A DNA stretch of 64,000 nt, taken from contig NZ_CP071872.1 in NCBI RefSeq assembly GCF_022647665.1, positions 496,001 through 560,000 on the forward strand, written 5' to 3'. Source of the stretch: Streptomyces formicae (GTDB lineage Bacteria; Actinomycetota; Actinomycetes; Streptomycetales; Streptomycetaceae). Made by a program: the position numbers and the translations under genes. Position 1 is the stretch's first letter; the number at the start of each line of letters is the position of its first letter. This document shows, one piece after another, positions 32,457-40,192 of the stretch. Under the pieces are notes generated by a model. It was not told the DNA's origin. It saw only the letters and a list, made by a program, of their open reading frames with translations, and searched no databases.

Positions 32457-34145
32457 TCACTTGGCGTCGGAGTACCGCTCCACCACCGCCGTCGTGAAGG
32501 GGAACCGCACCGGCGTCTCCCCGAACGCGATCCGCCCGGCCAGGTCCCCGGCCGCGCGGATCGCTTCGGCGACCACCTCGGCCTCCTCGGCCGGGCAGTG
32601 CACGATCACCTCGTCGTGCTGGAAGAAGACCAGCTCCGCACGCATGTCCGCGGTGGCCCTGCGCAGCGCGGCGAGCATCAGCAGCGCCCAGTCCGCCGCG
32701 CTGCCCTGCACCACGAAGTTCCGGGTGAAGCGGCCGCGGGCCCGGGCGTTCGTCGACGCGTATCCGGGCACGAACTCGCCCGGGGCGGCGTCCTCGGCGG
32801 TCTCCTGGGGGATGCCCGCCTCCTCCCCGTCGTCCTCGCCCGCGCCGGCGGCCCGCGGGCTCGTCCGGCCCAGCCAGGTGCGGACGAGCCGGCCCTCCTC
32901 GCCCGCGCGGGCCGCGTCGTCCACGTACGCCACGGCCAGCGGGAAGCGGCGGCGCAGCGCGGCGAGTTTCTTCAGGCCGTCGCCGCTGCTCTGGCCGTAG
33001 ATCGCGCCGAGCAGGGCGAGCTTGGCGTGGGCGCGGTCGCCCGAGAACGCGCGGTCGGACAGCCGGGTGTACAGATCGTCCGCGTGGCCCGCGACCTCCA
33101 TCAGGCCCGGGTCGCGGGAGATCGCGGCGAGCACACGCGGCTCCATCTGGTCGGCGTCGGCCACGACGAGCCGCCAGCCGTCGTCGGCGACGACGGCACG
33201 CCGGATCACCTTCGGGATCTGCAGGGCCCCGCCGCCATTGGTGGTCCACCGGCCGGAGACCGCGCCGCCCGGCAGGTACTCCGGCCGGAAGCGGCCGTCC
33301 CTGACCCAGTCCTGGAGCCAGCCCCAGCCGTGGGCCGTCCAGATCCGGTACAGCTTCTTGTACGCGATCAGGGGCGCCACGGCCGGATGGTCGATCTCCT
33401 CCAGCTCCCAGCGCCTGGTGGACCGCACCTTGACGCCGGCCTGCGCGAACGCCTTCACCACGTCCGCGGGCAGGTCCGGGCGTACGCGCCGGCCGAACGC
33501 CGCCGACACCTCGTCCGCGAGCTCGGCGAGGCGGCGCGGCTCGCCCCCTCCCGCGTACCGCTCGCCCAGCAGCTCGTGCAGCAGCTCCCGGTGGACGTCG
33601 GCCCGCCACGGCAGCCCCGTCCGGTTCATCTCGGCGGCCACCAGCATGCCCGCCGACTCGGCCGCCGTCAGCAGCCGCATCCGCCCGGGGTGCTCGGCGG
33701 CCTCGTGTCTTCGCTGCTGCTCCGCGTAGACCTCCAGCAGGCCGGGGAAGGGGACGGTCGTCGGCTGGGGCTCGAACAGCGGGGACTGCGAGCCGGGTTC
33801 GGCCGCCCGCTGCGGGGGATCGGGCGGCACGGGCGCGTGGTGCAGCCGCGCCCAGGCCGCGGCCGCGGAACGGGGCTCGCCGAGCCGCCCCTCGTGCCCG
33901 AGCAGCAGCAGCTCGGCGTCCTCGATGTCGTAGCACCGCTCGACCCGCACGCCGGCGGCCAGCAGCCGGGGATAGATCTCATCGGTGGACCGCCACACCC
34001 ACCGCCCGACCTCGGGCCGGGACCGCACGGCCGCGACGAGATCGGCCTCGTGGCGCACCTCTCCCGCGGGCAGCCCGTCCGGGCCGAGGGGGACGAGCAG
34101 CGCCCCGTCGCCCTCGGCCGGGGCGAGAGCCCACCGGTCGGTCAT
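32457..34145 (-). CDS. Family A DNA polymerase with 3'-5' exonuclease-like domain
   Basis: 562 aa, shorter than PolA (about 900 aa), and lacking the 5' nuclease. The polymerase motifs are present: motif A VADADQMEPRVLAAISRD, motif B region AKLALLGAIYGQSSGDG, and motif C FFQHDEVIVHCP. The N-terminal 190 residues correspond to a degenerate exonuclease region. Actinobacteria usually have this second polymerase besides PolA; a repair role is likely, but the specific task is unknown. ATG 34145 begins the conserved MTDRWALAP. Confidence 0.9.
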   Translation of the reverse strand: MTDRWALAPAEGDGALLVPLGPDGLPAGEVRHEADLVAAVRSRPEVGRWVWRSTDEIYPRLLAAGVRVERCYDIEDAELLLLGHEGRLGEPRSAAAAWARLHHAPVPPDPPQRAAEPGSQSPLFEPQPTTVPFPGLLEVYAEQQRRHEAAEHPGRMRLLTAAESAGMLVAAEMNRTGLPWRADVHRELLHELLGERYAGGGEPRRLAELADEVSAAFGRRVRPDLPADVVKAFAQAGVKVRSTRRWELEEIDHPAVAPLIAYKKLYRIWTAHGWGWLQDWVRDGRFRPEYLPGGAVSGRWTTNGGGALQIPKVIRRAVVADDGWRLVVADADQMEPRVLAAISRDPGLMEVAGHADDLYTRLSDRAFSGDRAHAKLALLGAIYGQSSGDGLKKLAALRRRFPLAVAYVDDAARAGEEGRLVRTWLGRTSPRAAGAGEDDGEEAGIPQETAEDAAPGEFVPGYASTNARARGRFTRNFVVQGSAADWALLMLAALRRATADMRAELVFFQHDEVIVHCPAEEAEVVAEAIRAAGDLAGRIAFGETPVRFPFTTAVVERYSDAK

Positions 34146-34238
34146 GGCTGCGAGTCTGGCACCCCCCACTGACAACGCCCCGCGTGCCGCCCCTGACGGG
34201 ACCGGGCTCGCGCCCAGCGTCCCGGCCGAGGGGCCCGG

Positions 34239-34796
34239 TCACGACAGCGTGCGCACCACCCGCGCCGGGTTCCCCACGGCCAGTACGCCTGCCGGCAGGT
34301 CCTTCGTCACCACCGCGCCCGCTCCCACCACCGTGTTCTCGCCGATCGTGACGCCCGGGCAGACGATGACCCCGCCGCCCAGCCACACGTTGTCGCCGAT
34401 CGTGATGGGCTCGCCCTTCTCCCAGCCCTCGCGCCGTCGCGCCGCGTCCAGTTCGTGGGTGGCGGTGAGCAGCTGGACGTTGGGGCCGATCTGGCAGTGC
34501 GCGCCGATCGTGATCGGTGCGATGTCGAGGAAGACCGCGCCGAAGTTGACGAACGTGCCCTCGCCGATCCGGATGCAGTGGCCGAAGTCGCACTGGAACG
34601 GCGGTCTGATGCGGACGTCCGGCCCGACGGAGCCGAGGAGTTCGGCCAGGATCCCGGCCCGGTCGGCGGCCGCGGCGCCGCCGTTCGCGTTGTACGCCGC
34701 GCAGAGCGCGAAGCGGCGCTCGGTGTCGGCGGCGAGTTCGGGGTCGTCGGGCAGGTACCAGTCTCCGGCCAGCATGCGCCGCTTGTTGTCGCCCAT
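34239..34796 (-). CDS. Sugar O-acetyltransferase (maltose acetyltransferase type)
   Basis: 185 aa. An N-terminal maltose-acetyltransferase cap (MLAGDWYLPDDPEL) is followed by left-handed beta-helix hexapeptide repeats (IRIGEGTFVNFGAVFLDIAP, GDNVWLGGGVIVCPGVTIGENTVVGAGAVVTKDLP). The active His lies in TATHELDA. It transfers acetyl from acetyl-CoA to a sugar hydroxyl. TACGGT lies seven bases before the ATG at 34796, so the mRNA is probably leaderless. Divergent from the DUF2786 gene, with only 44 bp between their starts. Confidence 0.9.
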   Translation of the reverse strand: MGDNKRRMLAGDWYLPDDPELAADTERRFALCAAYNANGGAAAADRAGILAELLGSVGPDVRIRPPFQCDFGHCIRIGEGTFVNFGAVFLDIAPITIGAHCQIGPNVQLLTATHELDAARRREGWEKGEPITIGDNVWLGGGVIVCPGVTIGENTVVGAGAVVTKDLPAGVLAVGNPARVVRTLS

Positions 34797-34840
34797 GGCC
34801 CACACCGTACGGCCGGAGCCGTCGCGTAGGCTCCACCGTC

Positions 34841-35983
34841 GTGGATGTGGTGGAGCGGGCGCTCGGCGGCGCGCTGTACGCCGATGACGACGACGCGCTC
34901 GACACCGGCGCGTCCCTGCTGGCCGCGGACCCGGCCGCGGACGCGGAGCTGGCGCGGCGCGGTGAGGGGTTCGTACGCCGCGCCTGGGAGCGGGGCTGGC
35001 AGCCCGCCGACGTCGTACGCACGGTCCGGCGCGACCTCGACGAGACGCACGTACGGCTGGCCGCCGGACTCATCGCGAGCGAGACGCGGCGGTACGGGAA
35101 GGACCTGCCGCCGCGGTGGCGGGCGCAGCTCGACGAGCTGCCCGGGCCGGACGAGAAGGGGGCCACGGACCGGTTCTCGTACGCGACGGCCGTGCTGGAG
35201 CTGTACCGGCTGCTCGTCCGGCTGCCGGCGATCGAGCCGGTGGGCCCGGTGCCGGGCACGCCCGTCCATCTGCCGGCCGCGCCGGGGGAGGAGCCGCGGA
35301 TGCTGGCCAGGATCCGTGCGCTGCTCGCCAAGGCCGAGGCGACCGGCTACCCGGAGGAGGCGGAGGCGCTCAGCGCGAAGGCACAGGAGCTGATGGCGCG
35401 TCACAGCGTCGACGAGGCGCTGCTGGCGGCGCGCACGCACCGTGCGGACGCGCCCGGCGCGTGCCGTATCGGCGTGGACGCGCCGTACGAGACCGCGAAG
35501 GCGATCCTTCTCGACGCCGTCGCGTCGGCGAACCGCTGCCGCGCGGTCTGGAACAGCGCGCTGGGGTTCTCCACGGTGGTCGGTTTCGAGTCCGACCTGG
35601 AAGCGGTCGAGCTGCTCCACACCTCCCTGCTGGTGCAGTGCACAACGGCGATGACGCGCGCGGAGGCGGCGCAGCGGGCGGGCGGCCGCAAGCGGACCAA
35701 GACCTTCCGCCAGTCCTTCTTCCTGGCCTACGCCGACCGCATCGGCGCCCGGCTGGCCGAGGCCGCCTCGCAGGCCGCGCAGGAGGCGGGTTCCGGGAAT
35801 CTCCTCCCGGTGCTCGCCGCCCGGGACGTCGCGGTGACGGCGCACGCCGACCGCCTCTTCCCGGAGACCGTGAAGGCCCGGGTCCGCGGTGCCACCGACG
35901 CGGAGGGCTGGCACCACGGGCGGACGGCCGCCGACACGGCCCGCATGCCTCCGCGCGAGGGGCGCGGCGAACTGCCCGGGTAG
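34841..35983 (+). CDS. DUF2786 domain protein
   Basis: 380 aa. The DUF2786 motif is seen at about residues 153-193 (LARIRALLAKAEATGYPEEAEALSAKAQELMARHSVDEALL). The C-terminal part (about 200-360) resembles the accompanying DUF7168-like domain, with YETAKAILLDAVASANRC and FRQSFFLAYADRIGARL. Function unknown; domain is widespread in actinobacteria and phages. TAGGCT ends eight bases before the GTG start, suggesting leaderless translation. It shares a short divergent promoter region with the acetyltransferase. Confidence 0.88.
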   Translation: MDVVERALGGALYADDDDALDTGASLLAADPAADAELARRGEGFVRRAWERGWQPADVVRTVRRDLDETHVRLAAGLIASETRRYGKDLPPRWRAQLDELPGPDEKGATDRFSYATAVLELYRLLVRLPAIEPVGPVPGTPVHLPAAPGEEPRMLARIRALLAKAEATGYPEEAEALSAKAQELMARHSVDEALLAARTHRADAPGACRIGVDAPYETAKAILLDAVASANRCRAVWNSALGFSTVVGFESDLEAVELLHTSLLVQCTTAMTRAEAAQRAGGRKRTKTFRQSFFLAYADRIGARLAEAASQAAQEAGSGNLLPVLAARDVAVTAHADRLFPETVKARVRGATDAEGWHHGRTAADTARMPPREGRGELPG

Positions 35984-36016
35984 CCCGCCCGGGTAGCCCC
36001 GGGGCAGGCCGGCGAT

Positions 36017-36598
36017 TCAGGAACTCGTCGGCCCGGTGGTCGGAACCTGCGTAGGGACGTCCAACGAGAATCCGCCCGGCTCCGTCTTCGTCAGGGTGTC
36101 CTTCGCGCCCGTGGACCAGGAGACGACGACCGTCGTGCCGTCGTTGGAGCCGACCGTCCCCGAGGTGCGCTCGGTGTCGCCGTCCGCGCACTTCAGGGCG
36201 AGCGTCGCCCCGGCCCGCTCGACCGTGCCGTTGCAGACATGCTGGCCGGCGACGAGCGTGGCCTGGCCGTCCTTGACGGAGAGGGCGATGACCTTGCTGT
36301 CACTCAGCCCCGCCCATGTGCCTTCGAGGCCGCCGCCACTGGGCTCACCCGAGGCCGAGGCGGAGGCGGAGGCCGAGCCGGAGCCGGGGCCCGGGTCGGA
36401 CCCGCCGCCGTTCACCCCGTCCGCCCCGCTCGGCGTCGCCGTCGCGCCACCTTGCTCCTGACCCTGGCCCTGGCTCTGCCCTTTTCCCTGGTCCGCAGTG
36501 TCGTCGCCGCTGCCGCTGCCGCAGCCGGTCAGCGCGAGGGCCGCGGCGAGACCCGCCGCGGCGACAACACCGGTTCGTACGTGTACGCGCTCGTGCAC
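36017..36598 (-). CDS. Secreted lipoprotein, unknown
   Basis: 193 aa from the GTG at 36598, chosen because AGGGAGA lies upstream and the signal peptide begins there. The lipobox is LTGC near residue 24. A Gly/Gln/Ser/Ala-rich linker (about 25-85, with alternating Ser-Ala) leads to a small beta-rich C-terminal domain of about 100 residues (LEGTWAGLSDSKVIALSVKDG, HVCNGTV, LKCADGD), which has two Cys likely to form a disulfide. It should be anchored outside the membrane. No known family. Confidence 0.8.
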   Translation of the reverse strand: MHERVHVRTGVVAAAGLAAALALTGCGSGSGDDTADQGKGQSQGQGQEQGGATATPSGADGVNGGGSDPGPGSGSASASASASGEPSGGGLEGTWAGLSDSKVIALSVKDGQATLVAGQHVCNGTVERAGATLALKCADGDTERTSGTVGSNDGTTVVVSWSTGAKDTLTKTEPGGFSLDVPTQVPTTGPTSS

Positions 36599-36672
36599 GA
36601 TCCCGTCTCCCTGGTCGTCGGCAAGACCGCGCCAAGTTACCAGCCCGTCAGTTTCGCCACCCTCCCCCGACA

Positions 36673-36721
36673 CGTAGGAATCTCCCTACGCTTGACTGGT
36701 AGGGAAAAACCTACCTATCGT
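36673..36721 (+). promoter_or_regulatory. Promoter with two ArsR-type operators
   Basis: -35 TTGACT (36692-36697) and -10 TATCGT (36716-36721) are spaced by 18 bp. Two inverted repeats of the form GTAGG-N6-CCTAC lie at 36673-36690 (just upstream of the -35) and 36698-36715 (filling the spacer), centred 25 bp apart. The start site would fall at or next to the VOC ATG (leaderless). The obvious ligand is the ArsR protein encoded in the operon. Confidence 0.75.
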
Positions 36722-36728
36722 GGTGCGC

Positions 36729-37103
36729 ATGAACATCACTCACGCCTCGTTCGTCACGCTGCCCGTCTCCGACCAGGACCGCGCGCTCGCCTTCTACACC
36801 GAAGTCCTCGGCTTCGAGGTCACCGCCGACCGCCAGATGCCCCCGGGGCGCTGGCTCCAGGTCGCGCCCAAGGGGGCCCAGACCGTCTTCACGCTCTCCG
36901 GGCCCGGCATGGGCGGCTTCACGCCCGGATCGACGCAGGGGATCATGTTGGTCACGACCGATGTCGACGCCGACTGTGCGAAGCTCGCCGCGGCCGGAGT
37001 CGAGGTGGACGGGCCCGACGACCTCCCCTGGGGGCGGATGGCCGGCTTCACCGACCCCGACGGCAACGGTCTGATGCTGCTGACGGAGAAGGAAGGCATG
37101 TAA
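36729..37103 (+). CDS. VOC family (glyoxalase-like) protein
   Basis: 124 aa with a full vicinal-oxygen-chelate domain: HASFVTLPVSDQDRALAFYTEVLGF and FTDPDGNGLMLLT, two beta-alpha-beta modules. Members act as metal-dependent lyases/isomerases or bind drugs; the metal ligands cannot be fixed here. First gene of a three-gene operon, with six bases to the ArsR gene. The start at 36729 suits a leaderless transcript; GTG 36720 is an alternative. Confidence 0.88.
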   Translation: MNITHASFVTLPVSDQDRALAFYTEVLGFEVTADRQMPPGRWLQVAPKGAQTVFTLSGPGMGGFTPGSTQGIMLVTTDVDADCAKLAAAGVEVDGPDDLPWGRMAGFTDPDGNGLMLLTEKEGM

Positions 37104-37109
37104 GCCCCC

Positions 37110-37451
37110 ATGGTCACCATCGGTGAGCGCGAGGACCGGCTCTTCGCCGCGCTCGCGAACACCACCCGCCGCGAAGTGCTCCGGCTGCTGCGCGAGGGCG
37201 GCCCCCAGCCCGTCCAGGCCATCGCCGACCACTTCGCCATGCGCAGGCCGAGCCTCTCGGAGCACCTCAAGGTGCTGCGGGAGGCCGGTCTCGTGTCCGA
37301 GGAGCGGTCGGGCAGGCAGCGCATCTACCGCCTCGAGGCGGCCCCGCTCGCCGACGTGCAGGACTGGCTCCATCCGTACGAGCGGTTCTGGCGTGACCGG
37401 CTCTCGGGTCTCGGCGCGCTGCTGGACCGCATGCCCGACGATGAGTCATGA
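37110..37451 (+). CDS. ArsR-family autoregulator
   Basis: 113-aa winged helix-turn-helix. The HTH reads ANTTRREVLRLLREGGPQPVQAIADHFAMRRPSLSEHLKVLREAGLV, and the wing SEERSGRQRIYRLEAAPLADVQDWL. No metal-binding Cys pairs are present, so it belongs to the SdpR-like non-metal group that usually pairs with SRPBCC proteins. It lies between VOC and SRPBCC genes and overlaps the latter by four bases. Two inverted repeats in the operon promoter are the likely targets. Confidence 0.92.
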   Translation: MVTIGEREDRLFAALANTTRREVLRLLREGGPQPVQAIADHFAMRRPSLSEHLKVLREAGLVSEERSGRQRIYRLEAAPLADVQDWLHPYERFWRDRLSGLGALLDRMPDDES

Positions 37452-38014
37452 GTTCCGTAAGCGATGACGACTCCGTAAACGATGACGACTCCGTCAGCGA
37501 CGGCCACTCTGTGAGCGAAGGCCACTCCGTAAGCGAAGGCCACTCTGCAAGTGACGGCGACTCCGTGAGTGGCGACGACGACCTGACCACCATCCGGGTC
37601 GACCAGTTCCTCGGCCATCCGCCGGCCAAGGTCTGGCGTGCGCTGACCGAGCCCGAGCTCATCGCCCAGTGGCTGATGCCCTGCGATTTCAGACTCGAAG
37701 TGGGGCACCGCTACGCGATGACCTCCGTGCCCCGCCCGAACACCGGCTTCTCCGGGACCGTCGAGGCCCAGGTGCTGGCCTTCGAGCGGGAGCGGATGCT
37801 CCGCGTCCAGTGGGCCGATGCCGACCCGGACTCCGGCGTGGACTGGACAATTACGTGGACCCTGGAGCCGGAAGGCCGCGGAACGCGTCTCTTTCTCGTG
37901 CACGAGGGATTCGACCCGGACGACCCCGCTCAGCGGATGGCGCACAAGATCATGGGCGGCGGCTGGCGCTCGTCCGTCATGAGGGGGCTGGAGGGGACGC
38001 TGGACCGGCTGTGA
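37448..38014 (+). CDS. SRPBCC (AHSA1/START-like) protein with hexapeptide-repeat N-terminus
   Basis: 188 aa. The C-terminal 140 residues are an AHSA1-type SRPBCC domain (RVDQFLGHPPAKVWRALTEPELIAQWLMPCDFRLEVG, then LEGTLDRL), a hydrophobic-ligand pocket. Residues 3-44 are seven tandem six-residue units of SVSDDD/SVSEGH type, encoded by 18-bp DNA repeats at 37454-37579. This acidic tail is not part of the family. Starts on the ATGA overlap with the ArsR gene. Role unknown; such operons often respond to small hydrophobic molecules. Confidence 0.88.
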   Translation: MSSVSDDDSVNDDDSVSDGHSVSEGHSVSEGHSASDGDSVSGDDDLTTIRVDQFLGHPPAKVWRALTEPELIAQWLMPCDFRLEVGHRYAMTSVPRPNTGFSGTVEAQVLAFERERMLRVQWADADPDSGVDWTITWTLEPEGRGTRLFLVHEGFDPDDPAQRMAHKIMGGGWRSSVMRGLEGTLDRL

Positions 38015-38059
38015 CCAATGGTTGCGGAGAGTGCGGCTGTAATCGAAGGACCACCCCGT

Positions 38060-38075
38060 GTGCACGTGCATCTGC
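38060..38075. promoter_or_regulatory. Candidate operator upstream of DUF397 gene
   Basis: GTGCACGTGCATCTGC, found again in inverted orientation at 39057-39072 upstream of the HATPase gene. Similarity continues for another 16 bases at 11 of 16. TATGAT at 38101-38106 is a good -10 downstream of it. Confidence 0.5.
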
Positions 38076-38150
38076 TCATGCAACCGCATATGAACACGGC
38101 TATGATCCGAGACAGTTGACACCTGCACCTTGTAACTCGGGGAGCGTCCT

Positions 38151-38393
38151 GTGCACGACGTGTACAACGGCATGGCGGCGACAGAGCTTCACGGGGTCGT
38201 CTGGCAGAAGAGCAGGCACAGCAACTCCCAGGGATCATGCGTGGAGTTCGCCAAACTGCCTGGTGGGCATGTTGCGGTGCGCAATTCGCGCTACCCGAAC
38301 GGGCCGGCGCTCGTATATACGCCGGCCGAGATAGAGGCGCTGCTGCTGGGCGTGAAGGACGGGGAATTCGACCATCTGGCAGACGGCGGATAG
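38151..38393 (+). CDS. DUF397 domain protein
   Basis: 80 aa. The DUF397 domain reads VVWQKSRHSNSQGSCVEFAKLPGGHVAVRNSRYPNGPALVYTPAEIEALLLGVKDGEFDHL. In Streptomyces these small proteins are partners of XRE/DUF5753 regulators of the WhiJ type, affecting development and antibiotic production. Here the XRE and HATPase partners lie within 1 kb. GTG at 38151 has GGGGAG upstream. Confidence 0.9.
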   Translation: MHDVYNGMAATELHGVVWQKSRHSNSQGSCVEFAKLPGGHVAVRNSRYPNGPALVYTPAEIEALLLGVKDGEFDHLADGG

Positions 38394-38455
38394 GGCGAAT
38401 GGAGCGGCAGCCGTCGGCTCCGCACGACTCCGTTCACTCCGGGTGCCTTATCCGC

Positions 38456-38947
38456 TCACTCCGCGTGCAGCCGGAACAGCGCCCAGACCACCTTTCCGGT
38501 CAGCGGGCCGGCCAGCGGATGCCAGCCCCAGCTGTCGCTGAAGGAATCGACCAGAAATAGCCCCCGGCCGGACTCCGCGGAGTCCTCCGCCTCGCCTGCC
38601 ACCGGGCTCTCCTCACTGGGATCGCGCACCGCGCACACCAGCCGTCCCGTCCAGCGCATCAGATGCAGCCGCACCGGCGGCTCCTGGTCCCGCTCGCGCG
38701 GTGAGTCCGCGGGCAGGGCATGCCGCAGGGCGTTGGTGACGAGTTCGGAGACGACGAGCGCCACATCGTCGAAGCGGTCGGCCAGTTCCCACTGGGTCAG
38801 CGTTCGGCTGGTGAACTTCCGGGCGCCACGCACGGCTTCGTAGCGGGCGGGCAGGGCGCAGGAGGCGGAGCAGGAGACGGCCGCGGGATCGATAGGCGGA
38901 AGCCCCTGCCGTAACGGCTCGAGCATGGTCGATCCATTCGTCCCCAT
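38456..38947 (-). CDS. Anti-sigma-factor-like ATP-binding protein (HATPase)
   Basis: 163 aa with a GHKL ATPase fold of the SpoIIAB/RsbW kind. The N-box reads DDVALVVSELVTNALRHA (about 55-72) and the G-box region SGRGLFLVDSFSDSWGW. It may phosphorylate an anti-anti-sigma factor or, as in the AbaA locus, act with the DUF397 and XRE proteins. ATG 38947 has GGGAG upstream. A 315-bp stretch separates it from the divergent XRE gene; it holds no gene but includes a candidate operator. Confidence 0.88.
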   Translation of the reverse strand: MGTNGSTMLEPLRQGLPPIDPAAVSCSASCALPARYEAVRGARKFTSRTLTQWELADRFDDVALVVSELVTNALRHALPADSPRERDQEPPVRLHLMRWTGRLVCAVRDPSEESPVAGEAEDSAESGRGLFLVDSFSDSWGWHPLAGPLTGKVVWALFRLHAE

Positions 38948-39056
38948 GCGAGGCACTCCCGGGAATCGCGGCTGTGACGCTACAACATGAACGAGCACGA
39001 ACGAGTACGCAGGTGCGCGGGGTCCATGGTTCCGAATGAGATAGGCAGATGCAAGG

Positions 39057-39072
39057 GCAGATGCACGTGCAC
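39057..39072. promoter_or_regulatory. Candidate operator upstream of HATPase gene
   Basis: Reverse complement of 38060-38075, exact over 16 bp. It lies 110 bp before the HATPase start and 190 bp before the XRE start, in the divergent region 38948-39262. It may regulate one or both. Confidence 0.5.
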
Positions 39073-39262
39073 GCGCCCGCCCTGTCCTGCCCCGTGCCGG
39101 TTCACACCCGTTTCTTCCCGGAGCTTCTTTCACGCCCTTCCCAAAGGCTTCCTATTTCTGTAATCGATTGAGTACGGGGCGGAGCGTTTTGGTGGCAGAA
39201 TCCGGGGCTCGGGGTTCGGGGGTGCTCCGTGACACCGAAGGCGATGGGGAGGGTTGGGAGAC

Positions 39263-40126
39263 GTGACCGCAGTGGAGTCGTCAGGTTCCGTGGTGCGGCG
39301 CATCCTGCTGGGCTCACAGCTGAGGCGGCTCCGGGAGTCGCGCGGAATCACCCGCGAGGCCGCCGGCTACTCGATCCGGGCGTCCGAATCCAAGATCAGC
39401 CGTATGGAGTTGGGCAGGGTGAGCTTCAAGGCCAGGGATGTCGAGGACCTCCTCACGCTCTACGGCGTCGCGGACGAGGCCGAGCGCGACTCGCTGCTCG
39501 GCCTGGCCCGGGAGGCCAATGTGGCGGGCTGGTGGCACAGCTTCGGCGATGTGCTGCCCGGCTGGTTCCAGACCTACATCGGCCTGGAGGGCGCTGCCTC
39601 ACTCATCCGGATCTACGAAGTCCAGTTCGTTCACGGCCTGCTCCAGACGGAGGCGTACGCACACGCGGTCGTCTCCCGCGGTATGCCCGGCGCGCCGCGC
39701 GCCGAGATCGACCGCCGGGTCGCGCTGCGCCTGGAGCGCCAGAAGGCGCTCGTCTCCGAGCGGGCGCCGCGCTTCCACGCCGTCCTGGACGAGGCGGCGC
39801 TGCGCCGGCCCTACGGTGACCGGTCGGTGATGCAGGGTCAGCTGAGGCATCTCATCGACATCTCCGAGCAGTCGAACATCACCCTGCAGGTGATGCCGTT
39901 CAGCTTCGGCGGCCACGCGGGCGAGTCCGGGGCGTTCACGATGCTGAGCTTCCCCGAGTCGGACCTCTCGGACATCGTGTATCTGGAGCAGCTGACGAGC
40001 GCGCTCTATCTCGACAAGCGTGAAGAGGTCGCCCAGTACGAACGCGTGATGGAGCGGCTGCAACGCGATTCACCAGGTCCGGAGGAGAGCCGGGACCTCC
40101 TCCGTGGTCTACTCCAACTGACGTAA
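39263..40126 (+). CDS. XRE/DUF5753 transcriptional regulator (WhiJ-like)
   Basis: 287 aa. The N-terminal helix-turn-helix reads LGSQLRRLRESRGITREAAGYSIRASESKISRMELGRVSFKARDVEDLLTLYGV (about 14-66). The DUF5753/Scr1-associated domain follows (about 95-270: FQTYIGLEGAASLIRIYEVQFVHGLLQTEAYA, then VMPFSFGGHAGESGAFTMLSFPE). These proteins partner with DUF397 proteins. Start chosen at GTG 39263 with GGGAGGG upstream; TTG 39254 and GTG 39272 are alternatives. A probable regulator of the two neighbouring genes through the 16-bp repeated site. Confidence 0.92.
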   Translation: MTAVESSGSVVRRILLGSQLRRLRESRGITREAAGYSIRASESKISRMELGRVSFKARDVEDLLTLYGVADEAERDSLLGLAREANVAGWWHSFGDVLPGWFQTYIGLEGAASLIRIYEVQFVHGLLQTEAYAHAVVSRGMPGAPRAEIDRRVALRLERQKALVSERAPRFHAVLDEAALRRPYGDRSVMQGQLRHLIDISEQSNITLQVMPFSFGGHAGESGAFTMLSFPESDLSDIVYLEQLTSALYLDKREEVAQYERVMERLQRDSPGPEESRDLLRGLLQLT

Positions 40127-40192
40127 AACGCCAGTACGATGACGTCCCATCAGGACCCCGCACCGTTTGCGCCGCCTGCAGTAAGGGATCGT

